A DNA stretch of 64,000 nucleotides from Microbacterium kyungheense (GTDB lineage: Bacteria > Actinomycetota > Actinomycetes > Actinomycetales > Microbacteriaceae). Positions 31,743 to 40,023 of this stretch are shown piece by piece. The notes beneath the pieces were generated by a model, which worked only from the letters and a program-made list of their open reading frames with translations, was not told the origin of the DNA and made no database searches. Every line of letters begins with the position of its first letter. Within the stretch, counting starts at the first letter, position 1. Made by a program: the position numbers and the translations under genes. The stretch spans positions 496,001-560,000 of the forward strand of contig NZ_VFPE01000001.1 of NCBI RefSeq assembly GCF_006783905.1. Reading direction: 5' to 3'.

Positions 31743-32606
31743 CTAGCGGCGGACGGCCGCGACGAACCCTCCGCGCTGGTCAGGCGCCGAATCGGTGCGG
31801 TCCGCGACCAGGGGCCGGTCGTAGCGGCGCTCGAGATCGGCGACCGACACCTCGTCCACCGTCCAGCCCGCGGCGGCGAGCACGATCGCCGGGTCGGGCG
31901 GGTCGGTGCGCGCGAGCAGCTCGTCGAACGGGATGCCGGTGGCCGCGGCGAACGTCCGAAGCCGCTCGCGTGTCTCGGGGGTGTCGGTGAGAGCCGGCGC
32001 CCGCTCGATCACCGCCCGCGAACCCGGCCCCGACAGATCGACGATGTCGTCCAGCAGCGCGGCCTGGTCATGGGCGCTCAGGTAGGGGAGGAGTCCTTCG
32101 AGCACCCAGTGCGTGGGCTCCGCGGGGCTCAGGCCGCCGCGCACGATCGCCGACGCCCACGGCGCGGTCACATCGGCCGCCACGACGCGGCGGTCGGCGG
32201 TCGGCGCCGCGCCGACGGCATCCATCGTCCCCGTGAGGAACGCGACGACGTCGGGGGAGTCGAGCTCGAAGACCCGCGTGCCGGCGGGCCAGTCCAGACG
32301 CCACGAGCGCGTGTCGAGACCGCTGCCGAGGATCGCGACCTGCCGCAGGCCGCCCGCGCGCAGCTCGTCGTCGATGAACCGGGTGCGCAGGCCGATGTAG
32401 GTCGCCCCGAGCAGCAGCGACCGGTCGATCGCGGGCACCTCGTCGAGGTCGTCGGGCCACCGCTCTGGGAACGGCACCGCGACCTCGGACGCCCGCACGA
32501 GCGCCGACGCCCACGGGTCGACGACGAGCGGACCGGGGCGATCGGATTCGAGTGCGCGCGCCGCCGCCACGGCGACCGCGGTCACTCCCACACCATTCAC
32601 GGGCAT
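31743..32606 (-). CDS. Class I SAM-dependent methyltransferase, LCMT/TIGR00027-like
   Basis: This 287-residue protein has the pattern of the leucine carboxyl methyltransferase-like bacterial family: TYIGLRTRFIDDELRAGGLRQVAILGSGLDTRSWRL (SAM-binding motif I with the LGxGxDTR signature), VFELDSPDVVAF (acidic motif II) and THWVLEGLLPYLSAHDQAALLDDI. These enzymes are common in actinobacteria and often O-methylate unknown substrates. The promoter is not evident. It lies upstream of the hydrolase on the same strand, 40 bases away, so the two may be co-transcribed. Confidence 0.87.
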   Translation of the reverse strand: MPVNGVGVTAVAVAAARALESDRPGPLVVDPWASALVRASEVAVPFPERWPDDLDEVPAIDRSLLLGATYIGLRTRFIDDELRAGGLRQVAILGSGLDTRSWRLDWPAGTRVFELDSPDVVAFLTGTMDAVGAAPTADRRVVAADVTAPWASAIVRGGLSPAEPTHWVLEGLLPYLSAHDQAALLDDIVDLSGPGSRAVIERAPALTDTPETRERLRTFAAATGIPFDELLARTDPPDPAIVLAAAGWTVDEVSVADLERRYDRPLVADRTDSAPDQRGGFVAAVRR

Positions 32607-32683
32607 GCGTCAATGATCGCCGCCGCGCCGGCGGCGCCGAGGCCGATTCGCTCCTGGCGCAACGGTGGGCCTCGTGCCAGACC

Positions 32684-32768
32684 GCGTTTCGTCTGCGCGC
32701 GCCAGAGCGCGCTCCGCTCAACGACCACCGGCCGTTGAGCGAGCGAGGGACGAGCGAGACGAAACGCC
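32684..32768. repeat. Inverted pair of the GTTGAGCG...GACGAAACG dispersed repeat
   Basis: A minus-oriented copy (32684-32726, GCGTTTCGTCTGCG to CTCAACGACC) is followed at once by a plus-oriented copy (32730-32768, GGCCGTTGAGCGAGCGAGGG to GACGAAACGCC). The order is opposite to that at 11323-11429. The pair lies just past the end of the BNR-4 gene and may terminate it. It fills most of the 215-base gap. Confidence 0.65.
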
Positions 32769-32821
32769 TCGGCCGACGAGCAACCGTGCTGCGTGCCGGC
32801 CGGTTCGCTCGACGCCGGCCG

Positions 32822-34120
32822 TCAGCGCGGCTCGTCGAGCAGCACGATCTCGCACCGGTAGTGCTGCGAGGCCGTCATGTCGCCGCGGAACCACAGCAGC
32901 GCCGTGCGCGTCGGGTCGCCCGGGGCGACGATCGGCCGCAGGTTGTCGGCATCCGATCCCGACGTGATGGCCGTCCACCGCCAGCTCGCGCCGGAATCAG
33001 GCGTGCGCCCGCGGTAGATCTCGCGGTGCGCGGTGACGCTGCCGTCGCGCGGATCGATCGGGGTCGAGACGTACACCGTGTCGAGATCGTCCGGGTCGAT
33101 CGCGGCGAGGCCGGTGTAGTCCTGCTCGTGCGGCAGCAGCCCGGGTCCGGCGGGCGCCAGCGGGTGCACCGCCCAGCCGCGGTCGGGATGGAACCTCGCG
33201 TACACGAAGCGCAGGTCGCGGATCTCGCGCATGCGCTCGTACTCCTCGTCGACGGATGCCGGCCGGTCGTCGCCGCGCGCGGTCAGGGTCGCGGCGATCG
33301 AGCCGTCGGGCGCCACGCGGATGTCGGAGGTCCACGCGTGGGTCAAGGTCGCGCCGCCGAGGACCGTGCCCGCGGCGAGGATGCGGGTCAGGCCCTCCTG
33401 CGACGGCGCGCCGCCGTCCAGGGCACGCGGATCCAGCACGGAGCCGTCGCTGCGGTGCAGCATCCCGCGCTCGAGGTAGCCGTGGTAGATCGCGTTGTCG
33501 TAGTCGCGAGGGTGGTGATCGGTCGTCACGAGGTCGATGCGGTCGCGCGTGGAGGCGTAGCGCGTGTATCCGTTGACGTACCCGACCTTGGGGCGCGTGA
33601 ACAGCTTGCCGGCGAAGGTCCAGGTGTCGCCGTCGTCGTCCGAGACCAGCGCGCACTGATCGTCGTTGATCGCCCGTGTGAAGCAGTAGAGCCGGCCGTC
33701 CAGCTCGTGGAGGTTGGCGTACGTCACGCCGCGCCCCTCGGTCAGCTCCGACCAGTCGAACGTGGACTCGGGGCCCCAGCGGGTGGGGTCGCCGGGCTCG
33801 CTGATGCGCCGGCGCAGCATGTCGTCGGTCTTGTGCTTGGCGTACACCGCGAGCCAGCGGCCGTCGCGGCGCCGCCACAGCGCGGGCACGTCGTGGTCGT
33901 CGGCCTCGAGGTTCTCGTGGAGCACGACGACCCGGCTCTCGCGGGTCGCGAGGTCGACGACGGTGAGCTCCACGTTCCCCGCGCGCGCGTCGCCGCCGGG
34001 TCCTTCGGGGGCGGCGATCGAGCCGACGACCAGGACGCCGGCGTCGGGGTCGACGAGCGCCCGCTCATCCTGGAACCAGCACCAGGCGCCGTTGTCGTTG
34101 ATCACGTAGGGGGAGGGCAT
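32822..34120 (-). CDS. BNR-4 repeat beta-propeller protein, possible polysaccharide-active enzyme
   Basis: This encodes about 432 residues from the ATG at 34120, which has GGAG 9 bases upstream. The opening INDNGAWCWFQDERALVDPDAGVLVVGSIA and later blocks DDHDVPALWRRRDGRWLAVYAKH, SEPGDPTRWGPESTF, DRIDLVTTDHHPRDYDNAIYHGYL and DSGASWRWTAIT define the BNR-4 family, a beta-propeller found in several polysaccharide lyases and glycosidases. There is no signal peptide. The catalytic role is not proven by sequence. It is divergent from a ROK regulator gene, 154 bases apart, so it may be controlled by it. Confidence 0.8.
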   Translation of the reverse strand: MPSPYVINDNGAWCWFQDERALVDPDAGVLVVGSIAAPEGPGGDARAGNVELTVVDLATRESRVVVLHENLEADDHDVPALWRRRDGRWLAVYAKHKTDDMLRRRISEPGDPTRWGPESTFDWSELTEGRGVTYANLHELDGRLYCFTRAINDDQCALVSDDDGDTWTFAGKLFTRPKVGYVNGYTRYASTRDRIDLVTTDHHPRDYDNAIYHGYLERGMLHRSDGSVLDPRALDGGAPSQEGLTRILAAGTVLGGATLTHAWTSDIRVAPDGSIAATLTARGDDRPASVDEEYERMREIRDLRFVYARFHPDRGWAVHPLAPAGPGLLPHEQDYTGLAAIDPDDLDTVYVSTPIDPRDGSVTAHREIYRGRTPDSGASWRWTAITSGSDADNLRPIVAPGDPTRTALLWFRGDMTASQHYRCEIVLLDEPR

Positions 34121-34274
34121 GCGAAGGCTCCGGTTCGTCGTCGACGGTCGTTCGCCTCGAGTCTGGCAGGGCGGCGATCGCGTCATTCTTACGAGCTTTG
34201 AAAAAGTTCATGCGAAATCGACGCAAGTCGTCTCCTCTGCCCGTATCGTGAGGTGACCGAGAGGGAGGCTGACG

Positions 34275-35453
34275 ATGACCGCCACCAGCACGCCGAGCGC
34301 AGGGGAGCTGTTCCGCCTGGTGCAGAGCGGTCGCGCGGAATCCCGCGCCGACCTCAGCCGCCTCACCGGGCTGAGCGCCTCGACGGTCGCGCTGCGCGTG
34401 GAGGAGCTCATCGCGCACGGCTACCTCGAAGAGACCGGCCGCGGCGTCTCGAAGGGCGGACGACGCCCCCGGATGCTGGCGGTGAGCGCCGGCGAGACCA
34501 TCGTCGCCGCGGTGGATCTGGGCGAGCGGCACATGACCATCGTGCTGATGAACCGTCGCGGCGAGGTGCTCGCCGACACGAACGAGCCGCTGTCGCTGCT
34601 CGACGGTCCGCAGCGCGTGCTCGCCGATGTGTGGGAGAAGGTGCAGGAGCTCGCCCGTGACCTGCCCGGCACGCGCATCGAGGGGATCGCGATGAGCCTT
34701 CCCGGCCCGGTCGACTCCCGCGACGGACGACTGCTGGCGCCGATGCGGATGCCCGGCTGGAACGGCGTCGTCGTCGCCGATCTGCTCCGCGAGATCACCG
34801 GCCTGCCCGCCCACGTCGACAACGACGCCAATGCGATGGCCATGGGAGAGTTCGTCGAGCGCGGGCAGAGCGTCAACGAGCTCGTCTTCGTGAAAGCCGG
34901 CTCCGGCATCGGCTGCGGCGTCATCGTCGGCGGGGAGCTGTACCGGGGCTACCGCGGTGTGGCCGGCGACATCAGCCATGTCGCGCTCGCCGGAGCGCCG
35001 CCCGTCATCTGCTCGTGCGGCCGCGTCGGCTGCCTCGACGTCGTGGCCAGCGGCGCGGCGATCGTGGATGCGCTCCGTGAGTCGGGGATCGCCGTCGATC
35101 ATCTCGAAGACGTGCTCGCTCTGGCCGCCGACGCGCACCCCCGGGCGACCGGCCTGCTCCGCGAAGCCGGTCAGCGCACGGGCGAGGTGCTCGCGACGAT
35201 CATCAACTTCTTCAACCCGAGGGTGCTCGCGATCGGCGGTCGCCTCGCGACGGCGGACGCGTTCATCGCGGGCGTGCGACAGGCGATCTACACGCTGTGC
35301 CTCCCCATGTCGACGGACCTGCTGGAGATCAGCGTCTCGGCGGCCGGTCCGCTCGGCGGCGCCCGCGGCGTGGGCGACGCGCTGCTGGCGGAACTGCTCG
35401 AGCCGGAGCGCATCGATCGCGATCTGCGTCTTGCTTCCTCCAATATCGATTGA
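34275..35453 (+). CDS. ROK family transcriptional regulator
   Basis: This 392-residue protein has an N-terminal winged helix (ESRADLSRLTGLSASTVALRVEELIAHGYLEE) and a ROK domain with DLGERHMTIVLMNRRGEV, GSGIGCGVIVGGELYRGYRGVAGDISHV and the zinc motif CSCGRVGCLD. It starts at the ATG at 34275 behind GAGAGGGAGG. It sits between a divergent BNR-4 gene and the M81/ABC/CutC/kinase cassette on its own strand, so it probably controls one or both in response to a sugar or sugar derivative. The upstream gap contains an AT-rich CTTTGAAAAAG palindrome near 34194, a possible operator. Confidence 0.9.
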   Translation: MTATSTPSAGELFRLVQSGRAESRADLSRLTGLSASTVALRVEELIAHGYLEETGRGVSKGGRRPRMLAVSAGETIVAAVDLGERHMTIVLMNRRGEVLADTNEPLSLLDGPQRVLADVWEKVQELARDLPGTRIEGIAMSLPGPVDSRDGRLLAPMRMPGWNGVVVADLLREITGLPAHVDNDANAMAMGEFVERGQSVNELVFVKAGSGIGCGVIVGGELYRGYRGVAGDISHVALAGAPPVICSCGRVGCLDVVASGAAIVDALRESGIAVDHLEDVLALAADAHPRATGLLREAGQRTGEVLATIINFFNPRVLAIGGRLATADAFIAGVRQAIYTLCLPMSTDLLEISVSAAGPLGGARGVGDALLAELLEPERIDRDLRLASSNID

Positions 35454-35464
35454 AGATCGCGCAC

Positions 35465-35508
35465 TTGATCCTTCGGGAAAGGTTGATCCTCCGACGTCTG
35501 CCTAAACT
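35465..35508 (+). promoter_or_regulatory. Promoter region of the M81 gene with direct repeats
   Basis: TTGATCCT occurs twice (35465-35472 and 35483-35490) around the inverted repeat CCTTCGGGAAAGG. TAAACT (35503-35508) lies 6 bases before the GTG start, as in leaderless genes. The second TTGATC to TAAACT spacing is only 14 bases, which suggests an activated or regulated promoter. Confidence 0.4.
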
Positions 35509-35514
35509 GGCGGA

Positions 35515-36996
35515 GTGACCCAACGACCTCTCCCGCGTATCGCGATCGCCGGCATGGCGATCGAATCGAGCACGTTCTCTCCCCACCGCGCCGGCGCGCG
35601 CGACTTCCAGCGCGTCGAAGGCGACGAGCTGATCCAGCGCTACCCGTCTCTGCGCGACGGCTCGCACCTCGGCGCCGCCGAGTGGCTGCCGGTCTACTAC
35701 GCGCGCTCGATCCCCGGCGGCGCGGTGCTGCGGGAGGTGTACGACGAGATCAAGGGCCGGATCCTCGACGGCCTCCGCGCGCTCGTGGCCGAGGCGCCGC
35801 TGGACGGCCTCTTCTTCGACATCCACGGCGCCATGAGCGTCGACGGCCTCGATGACGCCGAGGGTGACCTGATCATGGCGATCCGCGAAGTGATCGGCGC
35901 CGACGTCCTGGTGTCGGCATCCATGGATCTGCACGGCAACGTCTCGGACCCCCTCGTCTCGCAGGTCGACATCATCACGTGCTACCGCCTGGCACCCCAC
36001 GAAGACACGTGGGAGACGCGTGATCGGGCGATCGGCAACCTCGTGGACGCGCTGCAGGCGGGCATCAGGCCGCGCCGTGCGCACGTGACGGTGCCGATCC
36101 TGCTCCCCGGCGAGAAGACCTCCACGCGGGTGGAGCCGGCGAAGAGCCTGTACGCGCGGATCGACGAGATCGAGCGGCGTCCCGGGATCATCGATGCCGC
36201 CGTCTGGATCGGCTACGCGTGGGCCGACGAGCCGCGGTGCCACGGCGTCGTGGTCGTGACGGGCACCGACGACGCCGCGATCTCGGCGGCCGCCGAGGAG
36301 CTCGGGCAGGCCTTCTGGGACGTGCGCGACGAGTTCGAGTTCGTCGGCCCTCCCGGGACGCTCGCCGAGGGCGTGGACGCCGGCCTCGCCGCGACCGACA
36401 CCCCCTACTTCATCAGCGACTCGGGAGACAACCCCGGCGCGGGCGGCACCGGCGACGTCACCTGGACGCTGGCGCAGCTGCTGGCGGACGAGCGGCTCAC
36501 GGCGCCCGACGCGCCCACCGTCCTCGTCGGGTCGATCTTCGACGCCGGCGCCCTCGCCCAGCTGCGCCGCTACGGCGTCGGCGATCCCGTCACCGTGACG
36601 GCGGGTGCGCGGATCGATCACGGCCCCCACGGCCCGGTCACGATCAGCGGCGTGCTCGAGGGGCTGTACGAGGGGGATCCGGACGCCGGCGGCATCGCGG
36701 TCATCCGCGTCGGCGGTCTGCGGGTCATCGTGACGGAGTTCCGCAAGGCGTACCACGCGGTGGAGGACTTCACCGCGATCGGGCTCGACCCGCTCGCCGC
36801 GCAGATCGTGGTGACGAAGATCGGCTATCTCGAGCCGACGCTGTACGAGATCCAGCGCGGGTGGACCCTGGCGCTGACGCCCGGCGGCGTCGACCAGGAC
36901 CTGCAGCGGCTCGGACATCACCGCATCCAGCGCCCGATGTTCCCCTTCGACCGCTTCGAGGGCGCCCCCGATCTCACCGCCCGCCTGTTCGGCTGA
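35515..36996 (+). CDS. M81 family metallopeptidase (MlrC / microcystinase C-like)
   Basis: This encodes 493 residues, the normal length of the family. MlrC of sphingomonads breaks down linear microcystin products; most homologues have unknown peptide or amide substrates. Family marks are IAGMAIESSTFSPHRAG, the metal-binding LFFDIHGAMSVDGLDDAEGD (Asp102, His104), SMDLHGNVSD (Asp138, His140) and DSGDNPGAGGTGDVTW. There is no signal peptide. It starts at GTG 35515, probably leaderless. It lies 61 bases after the ROK regulator and 160 bases before an oligopeptide ABC importer, so it may process an imported peptide-like compound. Confidence 0.92.
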   Translation: MTQRPLPRIAIAGMAIESSTFSPHRAGARDFQRVEGDELIQRYPSLRDGSHLGAAEWLPVYYARSIPGGAVLREVYDEIKGRILDGLRALVAEAPLDGLFFDIHGAMSVDGLDDAEGDLIMAIREVIGADVLVSASMDLHGNVSDPLVSQVDIITCYRLAPHEDTWETRDRAIGNLVDALQAGIRPRRAHVTVPILLPGEKTSTRVEPAKSLYARIDEIERRPGIIDAAVWIGYAWADEPRCHGVVVVTGTDDAAISAAAEELGQAFWDVRDEFEFVGPPGTLAEGVDAGLAATDTPYFISDSGDNPGAGGTGDVTWTLAQLLADERLTAPDAPTVLVGSIFDAGALAQLRRYGVGDPVTVTAGARIDHGPHGPVTISGVLEGLYEGDPDAGGIAVIRVGGLRVIVTEFRKAYHAVEDFTAIGLDPLAAQIVVTKIGYLEPTLYEIQRGWTLALTPGGVDQDLQRLGHHRIQRPMFPFDRFEGAPDLTARLFG

Positions 36997-37003
36997 ACGG
37001 CCA

Positions 37004-37047
37004 CTTGTAACTAACTTGCTCCGAAACTGGAGCAAGTTAGTTACAAG
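37004..37047. promoter_or_regulatory. Perfect 19-base AT-rich inverted repeat between the M81 and ABC importer genes
   Basis: CTTGTAACTAACTTGCTCC (37004-37022) and its exact reverse complement (37029-37047) enclose GAAACT. It lacks a T-run, and its base composition is far from the surroundings. It could be a terminator for the M81 gene, but position and composition equally fit an operator upstream of the importer operon. Confidence 0.6.
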
Positions 37048-37156
37048 AACGTAATAAGGATGGCACTGCGCAGGTACTTTCTGCGTGAATGATGAAAAGT
37101 GCGTCGAGAAACCAACGAACATCCACCGATCTCGACCGCGTGAACAAGGAGGTTTG

Positions 37157-38965
37157 ATGCGCAAGCCAGTGATGCGACGTCTCGTCGCGACCCTGAGCGT
37201 CGTGGCGGCCGGGGCCCTCATCATGACCGGGTGCGCGACATCCGGGACGGAGTCGGCGGGCGACACCAACGACTCGGTCAGCTACGCACTCCCGGCAGGG
37301 ACCGGCCCGAACTGGATCCTGCCCATCTCGAGCCCGGACACGATGGCCACGCACAACAGCGCCATCAAGGCCACGATGTGGCCGCGACTGTTCGAGTACA
37401 ACGGCACCAGCGGAAAGATGGAGTGGGACCAGAAGGGCTCGGCCGCGAAGTCGTACGAGTTCAGCGACGACCACCTGTCGGTCACCATCACGCTGAACGA
37501 CCTCGACTGGTCCGATGGCGAGCCCGTCACGTCGCGTGACGTGGAGTTCTGGTACAACCTCGTGCGCTACAACGCCGAGAAGACGGGCGGCTACTCGGCC
37601 GGCCGCATCCCCGACAACATCACGAACTTCGAGATCGTCGACGACAAGAACTTCACGCTGACGTTCGACGCCGTCTACAACGAGGAGTTCCTGCTCGCCA
37701 ACCAGCTGAGCCTCGTCTACCCGATGCCCCAGCACGCCTGGGACAAGACGAGCGCGGACGGCGAGATCGGCGACTACGACCAGGACGCCGAGACCGCCGT
37801 GCAGGTCTTCGACTTCCTGTTCTCGCAGGCCGAGGACATGAAGACGTACGCCACCAACGACCTGTGGAAGACCGTCTCGGGCCCCTACACGGTCAAGAGC
37901 TGGTCGGACTCGGGCGAGGTCGTCCTCACCGCGAACGAGAAGTACACCGGTGACGACAAGCCCGCCATCAAGGACGTCACCTTCGTGCCCTTCACCTCGG
38001 CCGACGCCGAGATGAACGCGGTGCGCTCGGGCGACGTCGACTACGGCTACGTCACGAGTGCGCAGCTGACCAACGAGAAGCAGTTCACCGACCTCGGCTA
38101 CACCGTCGAGCCGTGGGCCGGCTGGTCGATCACGTACATGCCGTACAACTTCGCCAACCCCGAGAAGGGCGCCTTCTACAACCAGCTGTACGTGCGTCAG
38201 GCCCTGCAGCACGCCGTCGACCAGGAGACGATCTCGGACGTCGTCTGGCACGGCGCCGCGACCCCGGACTACGGCCCGGTGCCGCAGACGCAGGACTCGG
38301 ACTACCTCTCGGACGTCCAGAAGGACAACCCGTACCCGTTCGACCTCGACGCCTCAGCCGAGCTCTTCACCAGCCACGGCTGGACCAAGAACTCCGACGA
38401 CGTGTTCGAGTGCACGGCGCCCGGCACGGCCGACGACCAGTGCGGTGAGGGCATCGCCGCGGGCACGAAGGCCGAGATCGTCGTGACGACGCAGAACGGC
38501 TCGCAGGAGACCGACAACATGATGGCCGAGATCCAGTCCTCGCTGGCCAAGGTCGGCGTCAAGATGACGATCGACGCCAAGCCGCTGGACTCGGTGCTCA
38601 CCGAGGCGCAGTCCTGCAAGGTCGAGGGCTCGACCACCTGCAGCTGGGAGCTCGTCTTCTTCGGCACCGCCGGTTCGTGGTACTTCCCGGCCTACCCCAC
38701 GGGTGAGCGCGTGTTCGCCAAGGACACCAAGTGGAACGCCGGACAGTACGACAACCCTGAGGCCGAGACGCTCATCAACCAGATGACGGCCTCGACCGAT
38801 CCGCAGATCTCACAGGACTACTCGGCGCTGCTGGCCGAGGACCTTCCGGTCATGTGGATGCCGAACCCGGTGTACCAGGTGTCGGTCATCAAGAAGGGCC
38901 TCGACGTCGCGCACCAGGACCCGGGTGCGTCGTTCTACCCGCAGCGGTGGTCGTGGTCCGAGTGA
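37157..38965 (+). CDS. Oligopeptide-type ABC transporter binding lipoprotein (family 5)
   Basis: This is a 602-residue SBP_bac_5 protein. The signal peptide (MRKPVMRRLVATLSVVAAGALIMTGC) ends in a lipobox at MTGC. Domain marks include DLDWSDGEPVTSRDVEFWYNLV, KDVTFVPFTSADAEMNAVRSGDVDYGYV and QLYVRQALQHAVDQETISDVVWHGAATPDYGPVP. The ATG at 37157 has a perfect AAGGAGGTTT upstream; the frame is open 72 bases further 5' but without family similarity. This class carries di/oligopeptides, nickel, or oligosaccharides such as cellobiose. The enzymes nearby make a sugar-containing or peptide-like ligand plausible. Confidence 0.93.
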   Translation: MRKPVMRRLVATLSVVAAGALIMTGCATSGTESAGDTNDSVSYALPAGTGPNWILPISSPDTMATHNSAIKATMWPRLFEYNGTSGKMEWDQKGSAAKSYEFSDDHLSVTITLNDLDWSDGEPVTSRDVEFWYNLVRYNAEKTGGYSAGRIPDNITNFEIVDDKNFTLTFDAVYNEEFLLANQLSLVYPMPQHAWDKTSADGEIGDYDQDAETAVQVFDFLFSQAEDMKTYATNDLWKTVSGPYTVKSWSDSGEVVLTANEKYTGDDKPAIKDVTFVPFTSADAEMNAVRSGDVDYGYVTSAQLTNEKQFTDLGYTVEPWAGWSITYMPYNFANPEKGAFYNQLYVRQALQHAVDQETISDVVWHGAATPDYGPVPQTQDSDYLSDVQKDNPYPFDLDASAELFTSHGWTKNSDDVFECTAPGTADDQCGEGIAAGTKAEIVVTTQNGSQETDNMMAEIQSSLAKVGVKMTIDAKPLDSVLTEAQSCKVEGSTTCSWELVFFGTAGSWYFPAYPTGERVFAKDTKWNAGQYDNPEAETLINQMTASTDPQISQDYSALLAEDLPVMWMPNPVYQVSVIKKGLDVAHQDPGASFYPQRWSWSE

Positions 38966-39003
38966 CCTGAGCACCACCGGCGACACGAAGCAGAGGAACA
39001 AGC

Positions 39004-40023
39004 ATGACCACGGCGACCGCGCAGAGCGTGCGGCCCCCAGCCAAGGCTGCGGGCAACAGGTTCGGCATCTGGATGTTCTTGGGGCGGCGCGCCGTCCAGG
39101 GACTCATCGTCATCCTGATCGTGACGCTCATCGTCTTCGCGCTGCTCAACCTGGCGATGCCCGAGGGCCCGGCCCTCGGCATCCTGGGGATGCAGGCGAC
39201 GCAGGAGCAGATCGATGCGTTCAACGCGGCCAACGGCTATGACCAGCCGCTGTGGCAGCAGTACCTCACCTTCTTGTCGCACCTCGCCGTCGGCGACCTG
39301 GGCGATTCGTTCACACTGAATCGCCCGGTCGCCGACGCGATCGGCCAGCGTCTGCCCAAGACGCTGCTGCTGGCATCCCTGTCGATGATCGTGGCGCTGA
39401 TCGTCGCGATCCCGATGGGCATCTACCAGGCGGTGCGTCGCGGCAAGGCCGGCGACTACGCCTTCACGACGTGGAACTTCGTCATCTACTCGACGCCGTC
39501 GTTCTTCCTCGGGCTGATCCTCGTGATCGTCTTCTCGCAGTGGCTGGGCTGGTTCCCGGCCCTCGCGCCGCAGGGCGACACCGTCGCGGACGTGCTGGCG
39601 AACCCCGCGGGGCTCGTGCTGCCCGTCGCCACGGCGGCGCTCGGCATCATCGCCACCATCTCGCGCTACATGCGCTCGGCGACGATCGACAACCTGTCGG
39701 AGGACTACGTGCGCACGGCGCGCGCCAAGGGCACGCCGAAGGCCGTCGTCGTGCGCCGCCACGTCGTGCGCAACTCGCTCACCCCCGTGATCGCCATGCT
39801 GGGCTACTACCTGCCCGTCATGTTCGGCGGCATGATCGTCGTCGAGTCGCTCTTCAACTACCCCGGCATGGGCCTGCTCTTCTGGACGAGCGCCCAGACC
39901 GGTGACTACCCGGTCCTGCTCGGCTGCGTCATGGTCATCGCGATCGCCACCGTCGTCGGCTCGCTCCTCGCCGACCTGGTGCAGGCCCTGCTGGACCCCC
40001 GTACCCGAGGGGAGCTGTCATGA
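39004..40023 (+). CDS. Oligopeptide-type ABC permease, DppB-like
   Basis: This encodes 339 residues. A basic N-terminus leads to the first helix (AVQGLIVILIVTLIVFALLNLAM), then a periplasmic loop and five more helices. The cytoplasmic loop YVRTARAKGTPKAVVVRRHVVRNSLTPVIAMLGYYLP is the conserved EAA-like docking site, and the C-terminus YPVLLGCVMVIAIATVVGSLLADLVQALLDPRTR is standard for DppB/OppB. It is 38 bases after the binding-protein gene and overlaps the DppC-like gene by 4 bases. Confidence 0.94.
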   Translation: MTTATAQSVRPPAKAAGNRFGIWMFLGRRAVQGLIVILIVTLIVFALLNLAMPEGPALGILGMQATQEQIDAFNAANGYDQPLWQQYLTFLSHLAVGDLGDSFTLNRPVADAIGQRLPKTLLLASLSMIVALIVAIPMGIYQAVRRGKAGDYAFTTWNFVIYSTPSFFLGLILVIVFSQWLGWFPALAPQGDTVADVLANPAGLVLPVATAALGIIATISRYMRSATIDNLSEDYVRTARAKGTPKAVVVRRHVVRNSLTPVIAMLGYYLPVMFGGMIVVESLFNYPGMGLLFWTSAQTGDYPVLLGCVMVIAIATVVGSLLADLVQALLDPRTRGELS

